Part shown: positions 1 through 10,388 of the stretch, piece after piece
Numbering within the stretch: position 1 is the first letter of the stretch
How the letters are laid out: each line of letters begins with the position of its first letter
Assembly: GCA_030035585.1 (NCBI GenBank)
Contig: CM057462.1
Coordinates: 141,076,734-141,140,733, forward strand
Length of the DNA: 64,000 nt
Source of the DNA: Dugong dugon
Lineage: Eukaryota; Chordata; Mammalia; Sirenia; Dugongidae
Direction: 5' to 3'
Program-made: the position numbers and the translations under genes
Notes under the pieces: generated by a model
Database searches by the model: none
What the model was told of the DNA's origin: nothing
The model's input: the letters and a program-made list of their open reading frames with translations, nothing else

Positions 1-19
1 GTGAAACAATTTTATTCAA

Positions 20-26
<7 letters not shown>

Positions 27-50
<24 letters not shown>

Positions 51-219
51 TAACCCATTGTTGGGTCGATTCCAACTCATAGCGACCCCATAGGACAGAG
101 TAGGACTGCCTCATAGGGTTTCCAGGGTGCGGCTGGTGGATTCAAACTACCAACCTTTTGGTTAGCAGCTGAGCTCTTAACCACTGCATCACCAGGGCTC
201 CATATATATATATATATAT
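27..219. repeat. (TA)n microsatellite split by a SINE
   Basis: A TA dinucleotide run ends at about 51 and another lies at about 202-219. The AfroSINE at 52-201 sits between them, so the SINE inserted into, or seeded, an AT-rich microsatellite. Confidence 0.8.
52..201 (-). mobile_element. AfroSINE: AfroSINE type A
   Basis: Read on the minus strand it begins GGAGCCCTGGTGATGCAGTG (pol III A-box region) and continues through a B-box-like segment to a 3' part matching the RTE LINE tail (ACTCATAGCGACC on the plus strand). It lacks the central segment (GTAATCTTTATGGAAGCAGA) seen in longer copies. CpG sites are decayed. Confidence 0.9.
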
Positions 220-399
220 TTAGGGATCAGAACACAGTCACCCATACAAAATATTTGAGATTTAGCATCTTTTGAATTAATGTGTAATGTTAATACTAGA
301 AATATTTTTTTGAAACCACAAATACAAAAGCACATTAACAATACAGTTACAATTGCTGGCATAGTTTTCATAATATGTATTTTTGAAATATTTAAAATT
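220..399. other. AT-rich spacer, no feature recognised
   Basis: Short single-copy AT-rich stretch between the microsatellite and the L1 3' end. The 60-codon frame here has no recognisable family and is probably chance. Confidence 0.4.
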
Positions 400-972
400 T
401 AAGTACATAGTAATTTGACCTAAAATCAACTGCAGATATTTGAAGTATACAGTTTAATAAGTTTTGACATATATATACTCATAAATCATCACAACCATAA
501 TGAATAGGTCCATCAAACCCAAAAGTTTTCTCATTCAACTTTACTATCCCTCCATCTGCCGTTTTCCATCTTTCTCCCACACACATTCATAATCAACTAT
601 TAATATGATTTATGTCACTATATATTAGTTTGCCTTTATTTTATAAAGTTTTATATTAATCAGATCATACTGTATAAACTGTTGTTCAGATTCTTTCACT
701 CAACGTACTTATTTTTGAGATTGAGTCATGTTATTGTGTGAATCAATAGTTCATTCCTTTTTTACTATTGAGTCATATTCCTTTGTATTGATATACCATA
801 ATTTATTATGCCATTACCTGTTGATGAACATTTAGATTGTTTCCAGTTTTTGACTGTTATAAATAAAGGTACTATGAATATTTGTGTGCAAGTCCTTGAA
901 CGGACATATGCTTTTATGTCTCATGGGTAAATACCTTGGGGTGGAATGTGGAGGTCATGTGGTAGATATATA
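400..972 (-). mobile_element. Ancient L1 (L1M-type) 3' end, interrupted
   Basis: The reverse complement carries the ORF2 3'-end and 3'-UTR signature of old mammalian L1s: GGTATTTACCCATGAG, then ACTGGAAACAATCTAAATG, then GGAATGAACTATTGAT. The 3' UTR with the TGTCAAAACTTATTAAACTG motif ends near 400. The element resumes at 2585-2615 (AAGAAACTGGCTAACTATTT), so the block at 983-2574 is a later insertion. No coding capacity remains. Confidence 0.8.
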
Positions 973-982
973 TATAATTTTT

Positions 983-1607
983 GTTCAATTTTATTGTGTT
1001 TTAGGTGAAACTTTACAGTGAAAATTAGTTTTTCATTCAAAAATTTATACACAAAATGTTTTGTGACATTGGTTGCAATCCCTGCAATTTATCAGCACTC
1101 TCTCCCTTTCCCTTTCCACCCCCTGGGTTCTCCATGTTCATTCGTCCAGTTTTCCTGTCCCTTCCTGCCTTCTTGTCTTTGATTTTGTGCAGGTGTTATC
1201 CATTTTATCTCATATACTTGATTGAATTAAGAAGCGTGCTCCTCACATGAGTTATTGTTTGTTTTATAGGTCTGTCTAATCTTTGCTGAAAGGTGGACTT
1301 TGGGAGTGGTTTCAGTTCTGAGTTAGCAGGGTGTCTGGGGACCCTAGTCTTGGAGGTTCCTCCAGTCTCTGTTTTTCTTTGAATTTGAATTTTGTTGTAC
1401 ATTTTTCTCCCATTCTGTCTTGGACTCTCTATTGTGATCCCTGTTAGAGCAGTCAGTGGTGGTAGCTGTGCACCTTCTAGTTCTTCTGGGCTGAGGCTGG
1501 TGAGGCTGTGGTTCGTGTGGTCCATTAGTCCTTTGGACTGATATTTTCTTTGTGTCTTTGGTGTTCTTCATTCTCCTTTGCTCCAAATGTGATGGGACAA
1601 ATAGATG
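983..1607 (-). mobile_element. L1 3' UTR copy 1 (5'-truncated)
   Basis: A reverse-strand copy of the 3' UTR of the young L1 at 10.7-18.8 kb. A T-rich start (ATTTTATTGTG) is the poly(A) end. It then runs through segments matching 17700-18810 in reverse, ending near GGGACAAATAGATGTA. Open frames inside are shadows of the UTR. Confidence 0.85.
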
Positions 1608-1636
1608 TATTTTATTTATTTACTTGCATAATTATT

Positions 1637-2574
1637 TTATTTTTATTGTGTTTTAGGTGAAAGTTTATTGACCAAATTAGTTTGTCATTCAACAATTTAT
1701 ACACAGATTGTTTTGTGACATTGGTTGCAATCCCTGCAACATGTCAACACTCTCCCCTTTCCCACCCCATGTTCCCCATTTCCATCCATCCATTTTTCTT
1801 GTCCCTTCCTGCCTTCTCATCATTGCTTTTGGGTAGGTGTTCCCCATTTGGTCTTGTATATATGATTGAACTAAGAAGCACATTGGTCACATGTGTCATT
1901 GTTTGTTTTATAGACTTGTCTAATCTTTGGCTGAAGGCTGAACTTTGTGAGTAGCTTCAGTTCTGAGTTAAAAGTGTGTCTGGGAGCCATAGTCTCATGG
2001 ATTCCTCCAGTCTCTGTTAGACCAGTAAGTCCGGATTTTTTTTTTTTTTTTGTGAATTTGAATTTTGTTCTACATTTTTCTCCTTCGCTGTCTGGAACCC
2101 TCTATTGTGATTCCTGTCAGAGTGGTTGGTGGTAGTAGCCAGGCACCATCTAGTCATTCTGGTTTCAGGCTGGTAGAAGCTGTGGTACTTGTGGTCCATT
2201 AGTCCTCTGGACTAGTATTTCCCTTGTGTCTTTGGTTTTCTTCATTCTCCTTTTCTCCAGATGGGATGGGACCAGTAGATGTATCTTAGATGGCCGCTTG
2301 CCAACTTTTAAGACCCCAGATGCTACTCACCAAAGTTGGATGTAGAATATTTTGTTTATGAAGTATGTTATGCCAATTGACCTAGACGACTCCTGTGACC
2401 ATAGTCTCCAGCCCTCAGCCCCAGCAATTCAGTCCCTCAAGGTGTTTAGATATGTCTAGGAAGCTTCTATGATTTTGCCTTGGTCAAGTTGTGCTGACTT
2501 CCTCTATATTATGTGTCTTTCCCTTCACCAAAGTTAATTTGTTTACTATCTAGTTAGTGATTTCCTTTTATACG
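1637..2574 (-). mobile_element. L1 3' UTR copy 2 (5'-truncated), head-to-tail with copy 1
   Basis: A second copy of the same 3' UTR in the same orientation, again beginning TTTTATTGTGTTTTAGG. It extends further 5' than copy 1, to the segment matching about 17390-17640 (CTATCTAGTTAGTGA). The pair is bracketed by TATAATTTTT at 973-982 and 2575-2584, a likely single target-site duplication. Confidence 0.85.
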
Positions 2575-2584
2575 TATAATTTTT

Positions 2585-2615
2585 AAGAAACTGGCTAACT
2601 ATTTTCCTAAGTGGT
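2585..2615 (-). mobile_element. Remainder of the ancient L1 from 400-972
   Basis: AAGAAACTGGCTAACTATTT continues the antisense L1M ORF2 text where 972 breaks off. It is cut on the right by the LTR starting at 2616. Confidence 0.7.
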
Positions 2616-3136
2616 TGTCATGGATTGAATTGTGCCCCTCAAAAATATGTCAACTTGGCTAGGTCATGATTCCCCGTATTGTGTGGTGGTCCTCCATTTT
2701 GTGATTTACTTTTGTGTAATAAATCATAACCTCTGCCTGTGGTTAAAGAGGATTAGGGTGGGATGTAACACCCTTACTCAGGGCACATCCCTGATCCAAT
2801 GTAAAGGGAGTTTCCCTGGGATGTGACCTGCACCACCTTTTATCTTACAAGAGATGAAAGGAAAGGGAAGCAAGCAGAGAGTGGGGGACCTCATACCACC
2901 GAGAAAGCAGTGCTGGGAGCAGAGCATGTCCTTTGGACCTGGGGTTCCTGCATGGAGAAGCTCCTAGTCCAGGGGAAGGCTTCCCCCAGAGCCAACAGAG
3001 AGATAAAGTCTTCCCCTGGAGCTGATGCCCTGAATTTGGACTTCTAACCTACTAGACTGTGAGAAAATAAACTTCTCTTTGTTAAAGCCAGCCACTTGTA
3101 GTATTTGTTTTATAGCAGCACTAGATAATCAAGACA
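2616..3136 (+). mobile_element. MaLR-type LTR (5' LTR of a truncated element)
   Basis: Starts TGTCATGGATTGAATTGTG and ends in CA (AAGACA), with the LTR polyadenylation region GTGAGAAAATAAACTTC about 80 bp before the end. These are hallmarks of the ERVL-MaLR group. Unlike the solo copies here it is followed by MaLR-like internal sequence. I find no matching 5-bp flank, which fits loss of the 3' LTR. Confidence 0.8.
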
Positions 3137-3303
3137 GAATTCGGTACTGGGGGGTGGGGTGCTTCCCTAACTGATACCTAAAATGTGGAAGCAGCATATT
3201 CTACTTTATTCAAACTGTAGAAATAACTGAACATAATTGGATTAGGCTTTGTGTAATATAACTTGAACTGAACTGTAAATGTTTCGTACACTAAGTATGT
3301 TGC

Positions 3304-3366
3304 TATTGTTGTTGTGTGCCATCAAGTCAATTCCAACACATAGAGACCCTATATGATACAGTATGT
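3304..3366 (-). mobile_element. RTE/AfroSINE 3'-tail fragment
   Basis: GTTGTTGTGTGCCATCAAGT followed by a decayed ACTCATAGCGACC segment. This is only the shared 3' tail, so it could come from a truncated RTE or an AfroSINE. Confidence 0.7.
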
Positions 3367-3708
3367 TAAGTGGTGGGAATTGTATTGTTCGACTACTGTC
3401 CAGCCCAATAAATAACTATGAGAGTTTGTGACAAGGCCTCTAAAAGTAGCTACTTCTGTGAGCAATTCTCGATGTTGTTTTTCTATTTTTACAAAGGCTC
3501 CAGAAATATCTTGTTAAATGTCAAAACTCAGTGTCAGTTGTATTATATGGAAGTAGAGAGGACCTTTCAAGTGCTTTGAAGCAATAGTCAAAGGATGAGA
3601 GGTGTCAATTCCATAAAATTGGAGTCGGTGTACCAACAAAGAATACTAATAGCTGTCAGAAAGCTAACAGTTGTACTAAGCAGAAAAATGTTGTTGTTGT
3701 GGCCATCA

Positions 3709-3888
3709 TTGCCATGTGGTTGTTAGCTGCTATCAAGTCAGCCCCTGACTTGTGGCCACAGAGTAGGACTGCTCCATAAGGTTTTCTTGGCTGTAATCTT
3801 TACAGAAGCAGTTCACCAGGGCTTTCTTCCACAGAGCTGCTTTAGGTTAGCAGCTGCTTACAAATGACTCATGCCACCCAGGCTCCTG
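3709..3888 (-). mobile_element. AfroSINE: AfroSINE, probably type B, degraded
   Basis: Read in reverse: a head near AGCCTGGGTGGCATGAG, a central segment (GTAATCTTTACAGAAGCAG on the plus strand) and a tail at TGTTAGCTGCTATCAAG. Strongly diverged. Confidence 0.7.
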
Positions 3889-4116
3889 TGGCCATCATAA
3901 AGAGAATTATTAAGATGAGGGCAAGATGGGAAAGCCTGGACTAAAGAATCTAAGAGAAATATTCTGGAGCTTGTATAAGGCAGCTACTTACCGGAAACTC
4001 TCAGATGTTGCTGAGGAACATTTTGAGGATTAAATTCTGGAAAGAGTAATCCTGCTACAATAATTCATGGATAACACCGTGTAAAAATAATATAAAATAA
4101 CAATTTAGATACAAAG

Positions 4117-5060
4117 AGTAGCTATTCATTAATTCAACAAATATTTATTGAGTTCCTGTTTGCTTAGTGGTTAAGAATGTGATTGTTAACCAAAAGGTCA
4201 GCAGTTTCAATCCAGCGGCCGCTCCTTAGAGACTCTATGAGGCAGTTCTACTTTGTACTATAGGGTTGCTATGAGTAGAAATCGACTCGACAGCAATGGA
4301 TACTCTGTGATAGACACTCTGCCAGATTCTGGGTGTCCTGTAATGAGCAAAATATACACTGCTGATGCCCTCTTGGAGCTTATAGTTTGGTAGAGAAAAG
4401 AGATCATCGTAAAGTCATTAGTATAACAAGTGCCATACAAGAGTGGTTGTTAGGATGAGAGCTGAAAAGATTTGAACTGGCTAGGTAGGCTTCTCTAGAA
4501 AGTGTTACATGAACTGAAATCTAAAGAATGAGTAGGAGTTACCTAGGCCAAAAAAGAAAGGAAGAAAATTCCAGAAAGGGAGAACATTAAATGGGTGGAG
4601 AAAGTTAAGTCGGTATAAAGGACTGGAAGAATCCTATATCTAGAGTGGAAAGAGACAGAGAGTATAGAAAGAGAGAGAGAAAGGCTCTGGTGATACCTTG
4701 GGGCAAGATTATGTAAAGCCTCCTGGTCAAGTTATTCTAAGAGTAACGGGAATCCAATAAAAGATTTTAAACAGAGAATAAAAATTATCATATTTGCATT
4801 TCAAAACCTTTGCCTTGGATGTGTTGTGGAGAACAGATTGGAAGGCTGCCAGAGTGGATGTTGGGAGGCTATTTAGGCAGCAATTGCAGTATCCATGTCA
4901 GAGATAATGTGAGCTTGAATGAGAGTGGTGGTAAAAAAGGGGGAAAAAATGAATAGATTCAGGAGATATTTTGAAGGCAAAATTGACAGTGTTAACTTAT
5001 TTTGGTATTCTTAAGCTAGTGAGACTTTGACAGAGAGTTGTTACACATATAATTTAATCT
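4117..5060 (+). mobile_element. Ancient dispersed repeat, family not assigned, split by an AfroSINE
   Basis: Contains phrases I recognise as recurring across placental genomes: CAACAAATATTTATTGAG, then after the SINE GACACTCTGCCAGATTCTGG, TGCCCTCTTGGAGCTTATAG, GGATGAGAGC and GGCTATTTAGGCAGCAATTG. The order matches one old element of about 800 bp. I cannot name the family from memory with confidence. Confidence 0.55.
4157..4305 (+). mobile_element. AfroSINE: AfroSINE type A, 5'-truncated
   Basis: Enters at TTAGTGGTTAAGAATGTG, then a B-box-like GGTCAGCAGTTTCAATCC, then CTATAGGGTTGCTATGAG and GACTCGACAGCAATGG. It sits inside the old repeat at 4117-5060. Confidence 0.85.
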
Positions 5061-5984
5061 CTATGGAATGAAGTTCTGTGGGAATATGTATTTTCCAGAA
5101 TATCTTGCTTCCAATACTTTATGGTGAAATGGAGCAATGTAAATATGAAATCTGAGACTACTATTAAGTCAATCTCAGATCAAATACAAATGTAATTTGG
5201 AAGAGAGTTTAAAGAAAAAAAAACATGGAAAGAGGTAGAGGGGAAGATATGAGAAGGAAGTTGTATGGTATAGTCATAAACAAAATAAAAACTTAAAAAG
5301 ACAGAGGATTTGAATGCAAAGGACTTAGAATCAAGTTCTTTCCACTACTACATGCTGGCTCTAAAGTCCTGGGCAGCTCATTTAACACCCTGGGCCCTAT
5401 CTCAGAGTACAGACTCTGAAGTCAGTTGTGTCTGAGTTCAGTTCCTTTCTCCACTAACCCTTAGCTGGTGGAATGGTAAAAATATGCCCAGGAAAAAGGT
5501 CTTCTTTAAAGTTATTTATTGTGAAAAATGGTGAGGATATTACATTGGTCTTAGAAAATAATGGAGGAAAAAAGTTATCTATGAATGGAGTTTGTTTAAA
5601 CTTATTTCACAATCTACCTAATCTATACAATTCTAAGACTGGTGAACAAATCACTGCAAAACTCATGATTAAAAAAAAACAATTACTAGTTTAAATAAGC
5701 AAAGACATGTGTATCTTTAGAGCACAGTGTTTAGGAGTAGAGAATCAGAAGCTACCACCGTATTGTTATGCACATAATGCGTGCCTTCTGTTTTGTTTGC
5801 CAACCACGCCCTTCCCTCCTTCCCCCTCCCCCAGGTATTTTTGTAAGCATGCCATGCTAATTTTTTTTTTACAACAACATGTAAAAAAGTTGGTATAGCA
5901 GCGCTAATGAAAATACCTGGTGGGGGTGGAGTGGTGGTGTGCAGTTGGCAAAGGTAGAAGGCACACATTATTTGCATAAAAATA
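5061..5984. other. Single-copy AT-rich DNA with a probable MIR trace
   Basis: No gene seen. Around 5310-5465, GGGCAGCTCATTTAACACCC and neighbouring text resemble an eroded MIR. A 74-codon open frame at 5473-5694 has no recognisable domain and a run of AAA codons near its end, so I do not call it a gene. Confidence 0.4.
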
Positions 5985-6430
5985 TGGTAGACTGATTGGG
6001 TTTAAATTCCGTATCTACTACTTTCTAGCTATGTGACCTTGGAGGAGATACTTAAATTCTCTTGGTCATCATTGCATCATCTGTGAAATGAAGAAAATAA
6101 TACTATCTCATATGCTTGTCATAAGAATTAAATGAGTTAATAGATATAAATCACTTAAAAGATTGTTTATGTATAGATCAAAAAAAAGAACCATTGCTGT
6201 CCAGCCGATTCCGACTCATAGCCACAGTATAGGACAGAGGAGAACTGCCCCACATGGTTGCCTAGGCTGTAAATCTTTATGGAAACAGACTACCACAACT
6301 TTCTCCCACAGAGTGGCTGGTGGGTTCCAACCACTGACCTTCTGGTTAGCAGGCACATGCTTTAACCACTGTACCACCATGCTCCTTATGTACAGACAGA
6401 ACTCGATAAATCTTATTAGCTGCTATTATT
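5985..6430 (+). mobile_element. MIR: MIR SINE split by an AfroSINE
   Basis: CTAGCTATGTGACCTTGG is the MIR core. TCTGTGAAATGAAGAAAATA and AATTAAATGAGTTAATAG follow in order. After the AfroSINE it resumes with GATAAATCTTATTAGCTGCT. The break is flanked by TTATGTATAGAT (6167-6178) and TTATGTACAGAC (6386-6397). Confidence 0.85.
6179..6385 (-). mobile_element. AfroSINE: AfroSINE type A with central segment, in an MIR
   Basis: Reverse-strand head GGAGCATGGTGGTACAGTGG, central GTAAATCTTTATGGAAACAG and tail CCGATTCCGACTCATAGCC. The 12-bp flanks match at 10 positions, a good target-site duplication. Confidence 0.9.
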
Positions 6431-6823
6431 CTTGGTTTCTTCATCTGTAAAACTGATATTATACACAGATTCACAGGTGTTGTGAGGCTAAACTGATGTC
6501 ATATGTATAAAATGACCAAAGGACCAGTACTCCTTCGGTCAGGGTGTAACCAAGATTCAAAGGAGTATCCCAGTCAACAAGATGGAAGTTATAGGGCCTT
6601 TCATGAGGTAGCCTCAGCGGCCACATACCATCACTTCCACCGAACTCTATTGGTTGAAACAGCCACAAGCTTGACCAGATTTAAGAGAAGGGAGCACAAA
6701 CCCTTCCTCTTGACGAGAGAAGCACAAAGACACTTGTGGCCACGCTTCAAAATTGCCACAGCAACACTGAGAAACCATCGTTAATGTTTTTGAGGTATAA
6801 TGTAGTTGCAAAAAGGTCCTTGG
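6431..6823. other. MIR-like trace, then an unassigned ancient repeat
   Basis: 6430-6520 contains TCTTCATCTGTAAAACTGAT, a second MIR-like piece. 6530-6790 includes CATCACTTCCACCGAACTCT and CCTTCCTCTTGACGAGAG, text I associate with an old placental interspersed repeat also seen at 36835-37175. The 93-codon frame at 6503-6784 lies in it and is not a credible gene. Confidence 0.4.
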
Positions 6824-7513
6824 GTTTGTCCCTGGGCACAAACAGTTTGCCTTCAGATACTGTCATGGTTTGAATTATGTCGCCCCAAAAATGTGTATAT
6901 CAGTTTGTCTGGGTCATGATTCCTGGTACTCTGTGATTTTCCTATATGCTGTAAAACCTGCCTCTATGATGTTAATGAGGGAGGATGGGTGGCAGTTGTG
7001 TTAGTAAGGCAGGATCTGATTTACAAGACTGGATTGTGTCCTGAGGCAATCTCTTGAGATATAAAAGACAGAAGTGAGCAGTGAGACTGGGGGACCTCAT
7101 ACCATCAAGAAAGAAGTGCCAGGAGCAGAGCGCATCCTTTGGACCAGGGTCCCTGGGCAGAGAAGCTCCTAGTCTGGGGGAACACCAAAGAGAAGAAGGC
7201 CGACGGAGAGAAAAAGCCTTCTCCTTGAGCTGATGTCCTGAATTTGGACTTTTAGCCTACTTTGACTATAAGGAAATAAACTTCTCTTCATTAAAACCAT
7301 CCACTTGTGGTATTTCTGTTGTAGCAGCCCTAGATGACTGAGACAGATACTAACCGAAAGGTTGGCAGTTCCAATCCACCGAGCAGCACCACAGAAGAAA
7401 TGACTGGCCATCTGCTTCCATAAGATCACAGCGACTAAAAGTTCTACAGAGCAGAGTTCTACTCAGAAACATGAAGGATCATCATGAGTTGGAATTCAAT
7501 CTATGGCAATGAG
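6824..7513 (+). mobile_element. AfroSINE: AfroSINE type B split by a solo LTR
   Basis: The head GTCCCTGGGCACAAACAG runs to 6860. The element resumes at 7346 with TACTAACCGAAAGGTTGG and continues through CTGCTTCCATAAGATCACAG to TGAGTTGGAATTCAATC at about 7513. Removing the LTR and one copy of its 5-bp duplication restores a continuous type B SINE. Confidence 0.85.
6861..7345 (+). mobile_element. MaLR-type solo LTR inside an AfroSINE
   Basis: TGTCATGGTTTGAATTATG to GACTGAGACA, with AATAAACTTCTC near the end. It is flanked by a perfect 5-bp duplication GATAC at 6856-6860 and 7346-7350. That duplication length and the TG...CA ends identify it as an LTR retrotransposon relic after LTR-LTR recombination. 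Confidence 0.9.
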
Positions 7514-8142
7514 TATTTGCAACACACATAAGCTATTGTGAGAAATCACAGAGCACGTTTAAAATTTAGATTTAGATTTACTCAATGACTCAGTTCCACC
7601 CATTCTAATTTCCAGATTCATGTCCATTTGAACTGCCATTGCTTTCAACCCCCTCAGTTTCCCTCTTCTTAATGCCTTTGTAGTCTTAAAGGTACATTCA
7701 AGCATATATTTTAATCTAAAATAATAATCAAAGTATACACATTTAGAATATTAAATAACAGTTTCTATTCTCTTCAATTATCTGTTACACATAATACTTT
7801 ACCCAAAGGACAATATATATATCTAAAAGATCAGTAGGTAGGCAGAGATTTCTGAATCTATATGGTGCACAGTTTTTTTTCATTTAATGCAGATTGCTAT
7901 ATCCAAGTTAGTAAAATAGTGTTTGACCTGCTATACACCCTTTTCATGTATTTTGGAACATGAAAATATTCCCTTTTGAAGAATTGGACATTACAATGGC
8001 ATTTATCAAAGTGGAATTCCACATACACATCAAAGGCTGACAAAATACTGGAGTGCAACATTTTAATGGGATCAATGAGAACAGAGAGCAGTGTAATTGG
8101 CATTGGTAAGGTTCTTTTATAGGTACTATTATCAGGGTGTGT
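7514..8142. other. AT-rich single-copy DNA
   Basis: No repeat or gene recognised. The open frames at 7897-8186 on the minus strand are short, overlap each other and show no domain. Confidence 0.4.
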
Positions 8143-8145
8143 GAA

Positions 8146-8300
8146 GCCCTGGTGGCACCATGATTAAGAGCTTGGCTGCTAACCAAAAGGGTGGCAGTTC
8201 GAATCCACCAACTGCTCCTTGGAAACCCTATTGGGCAGATCTATTCTGTCCTATAGGGTAGCTATGAGTTGGAATTGACTCAATGGCAATGGCTTTTGAT
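8146..8300 (+). mobile_element. AfroSINE: AfroSINE type A
   Basis: AAGCCCTGGTGGCACCATG head, B-box GGCAGTTCGAATCCACC intact in form, CTATAGGGTAGCTATGAG and a tail ending CAATGGCAATGG. It lacks the central segment. Confidence 0.9.
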
Positions 8301-8691
8301 TCTTAGTATATCTAGGATGGAACTTCATATTTTAAGAAGAACGACAGGAATCAGAGAGTATGCAAAGAAATCAATCAAAATGAGGATTCAGAGAAAAATA
8401 TCACCATTTTAAAATGTTTAAATTATGTAGAATATACCCTTCTTAATAATTCCTTATATTTATATAGTGCTTGTGCTGTATTCAGATCATTTTAATATGT
8501 GTAATATTTCACGGGATTCTCATAAAAGTCCTGAGCTTTAGGAAAGGCATTGCTGTCTCCACTAACATATGAAGGAAGTGAAACCAAACAATGCAGTCAA
8601 TTTGTGGAAGAGTTATGACAAGAATCTTACACTAGATATTATGACATTAACTTCACCCTGAAGAATAAGTAAATAATTATTAAATAATTGT
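8301..8691. other. AT-rich DNA with an MIR-like trace
   Basis: 8500-8640 has CATGAGGAAAC-like text (CATATGAAGGAAGTGAAACC) and ATTCTCATAAAAGTCCTGAG, consistent with an eroded MIR-family SINE. No gene seen. Confidence 0.4.
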
Positions 8692-8703
8692 AATCCTTTA
8701 AGA

Positions 8704-8915
8704 AGGAGCCCTTGTAGCCAATGATTAACCTCTTGGCTGCTAACCAGAAGGGTGGTGGTTTGAATCTATCCAGCGCCTCTGCAGGGAAAGTTCTGGTGAT
8801 CTGTTCCCATAAAGATTACAGTCTAAAAAACTCTATGGGGCCGTTCTACTCTGCCGCATGGAGTTGCTACGAGTCAAAAATCAACTTAATGGAACATAAC
8901 AACAACAACAACAAC
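8704..8915 (+). mobile_element. AfroSINE: AfroSINE type A with central segment and (AAC)n tail
   Basis: GGAGCCCTTGTAGCCAATG head, central TCCCATAAAGATTACAGTC, and an (AAC)n 3' tail at 8897-8915, the RTE-type tail. Perfect 12-bp target-site duplication AATCCTTTAAGA at 8692-8703 and 8916-8927. Confidence 0.95.
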
Positions 8916-8927
8916 AATCCTTTAAGA

Positions 8928-9622
8928 GATTAAGAAGAGTTGAGCTTGTCTCACAAGGTCTCCACAGCAAAATATGTTTCGTACTGCTAGGGGAGAAAAG
9001 AAAAGTTAAGGTGAAATAATTAAATGCCATAGAACCATTTATGTTAGGCTGTATTTACAAACTAAGAACTCAGAAGAGTATAAAAAAAATTTGTGGAATC
9101 TCAGAAAATAGACCTTTAAACAAATGCATGCAGGAAACACAAACATGCAGGAGTTTTTGATTAAGTTTTGCTTCTTTCTTAAAATTGATTAAAATGAGAA
9201 TGAAGGGACAAAATGGATACAAACCTACAAAGACAGAGATAAAGGCAGAAGATGCAAGAGCAAACAAAGATGTCAATAAAATTTAGAACTGTGGAAATAT
9301 AAAATCTGGATTTGTTGGGAGGAAGTCAAAATGTAAAATTTTATGCCACAGAATCCATTAGATCTTAGGACATAAACACAAGTGCCTCTGGAGATAGGGT
9401 GCTGATGAGTTTGGAAGTCTATGTAAGAAATATTTAGATTGTTTGAACCTTTTCCTAGTTGGAATAAACAGGCAGGTTTCCCACCCATCCCTGGCCCCCA
9501 AAAAAACAAAAAAAAGGAAAAGTTGAAGATGACAATGTCTGTATTCAGAGACAAAAGAAAAAACTGAGGGTGAGCATAAAAACAAAACAACAACAATAAC
9601 AACAAGAACATCTCTGGGTTCT
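8928..9622. other. AT-rich single-copy DNA with an A/C-rich run
   Basis: No gene or named repeat seen. 9578-9606 is a CAA-rich simple run just before the RTE fragment. The 120-codon minus-strand frame at 9273-9635 is low-complexity (Leu/Phe from T-rich DNA) and looks like chance. Confidence 0.4.
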
Positions 9623-9817
9623 CAAAAACCCTCACTATACTGCAATATCATGATAAATGGCAAAAACATTGAGGTTGTCAAGGATTTCATTTTACTTGGA
9701 TCCATAATCAGTGCCCATGGAAGCCCAGTCAAGAAATCAAAAGGCACATTGCATAGGGCAAATCTGTGGAAAAGACTTCTTTTAAGTGTTAAGAAGTAAA
9801 GATGTCACTTTGAGGAC

Positions 9818-10388
9818 TGTCTTGATTATCTAGTGCTGCTATAACAGAAACACCACAAGTAAATGGCTTTAACAAAGAGAAATTTATTCTCCCACAAGCT
9901 AGTAGGCTACAAGTCCAAATTCAGGGTGTCAGCTCCAGAGGAAGGCTTTCTCTCTCTGTCGGCTCTGGAGAAAGGTCTTTGTCATCAATCTTCCCTGGTC
10001 AAGGAGCTTCTCTGCTCAGGAAGCCTGGGTCCAAAAGACGCACTCTGCTCCCGGCTTTGTTTCCTTGGTGGTATGAAGTCCCCAACTCTCTGCTCACTTT
10101 CTTTTCTTTTTATCTCTTCTAAGATAAAAGGTGGTGCAGGCCACACCTCAGGGAAACTCCCTTTACATTGGATCAGGGATGTGACCTTAGTAAGGGTGTT
10201 ACATCCCACCCTAACCCTCTTTACCACAGCCTAATCTTGCCTCATTAACCACAGGCAGAGATCAGGGTTTACAACACATAGAAAAATTACATCTATCACA
10301 AAGTGGAGGACAACCACACAATACTGGGAATCATGGCCTAACCAAGTATTGACACATATTTTTGGGGGACACAATTCAATCCATGACA
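9818..10388 (-). mobile_element. MaLR-type solo LTR, reverse, in RTE
   Basis: In plus orientation it reads TGTCTTGATTATCTAGTGC to CAATTCAATCCATGACA, the exact reverse of the other LTRs' ends. Flanks AGGAC (9813-9817) and AGGAA (10389-10393) form a 5-bp duplication with one change. The 123-codon frame at 9863-10234 is an antisense LTR shadow. Confidence 0.9.

Larger units (their letters stand above)
3137..4060 (+). mobile_element. Probable MaLR internal region, degraded
   Basis: Begins GAATTCGGTACTGGGGGG and continues with CCTAAAATGTGGAAG, the usual text just downstream of a MaLR 5' LTR. The first ~160 bp are well supported. The rest, split by AfroSINE pieces at 3304-3366 and 3709-3888, is assigned by position only. 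No gag or pol frame is open and no 3' LTR was found. Confidence 0.5.

Noticed and set aside
5473..5694. 73-codon open frame as a small gene
   Set aside because: No domain, AT-rich codons, poly-Lys end from an A run, no promoter or splice context.
8146..8230. tRNA gene from A-box and B-box-like sequence
   Set aside because: The boxes belong to the tRNA-derived head of an AfroSINE; no cloverleaf or anticodon arm can be drawn.
9863..10234. 123-codon plus-strand frame
   Set aside because: Lies wholly inside the reverse MaLR-type LTR; an antisense shadow.
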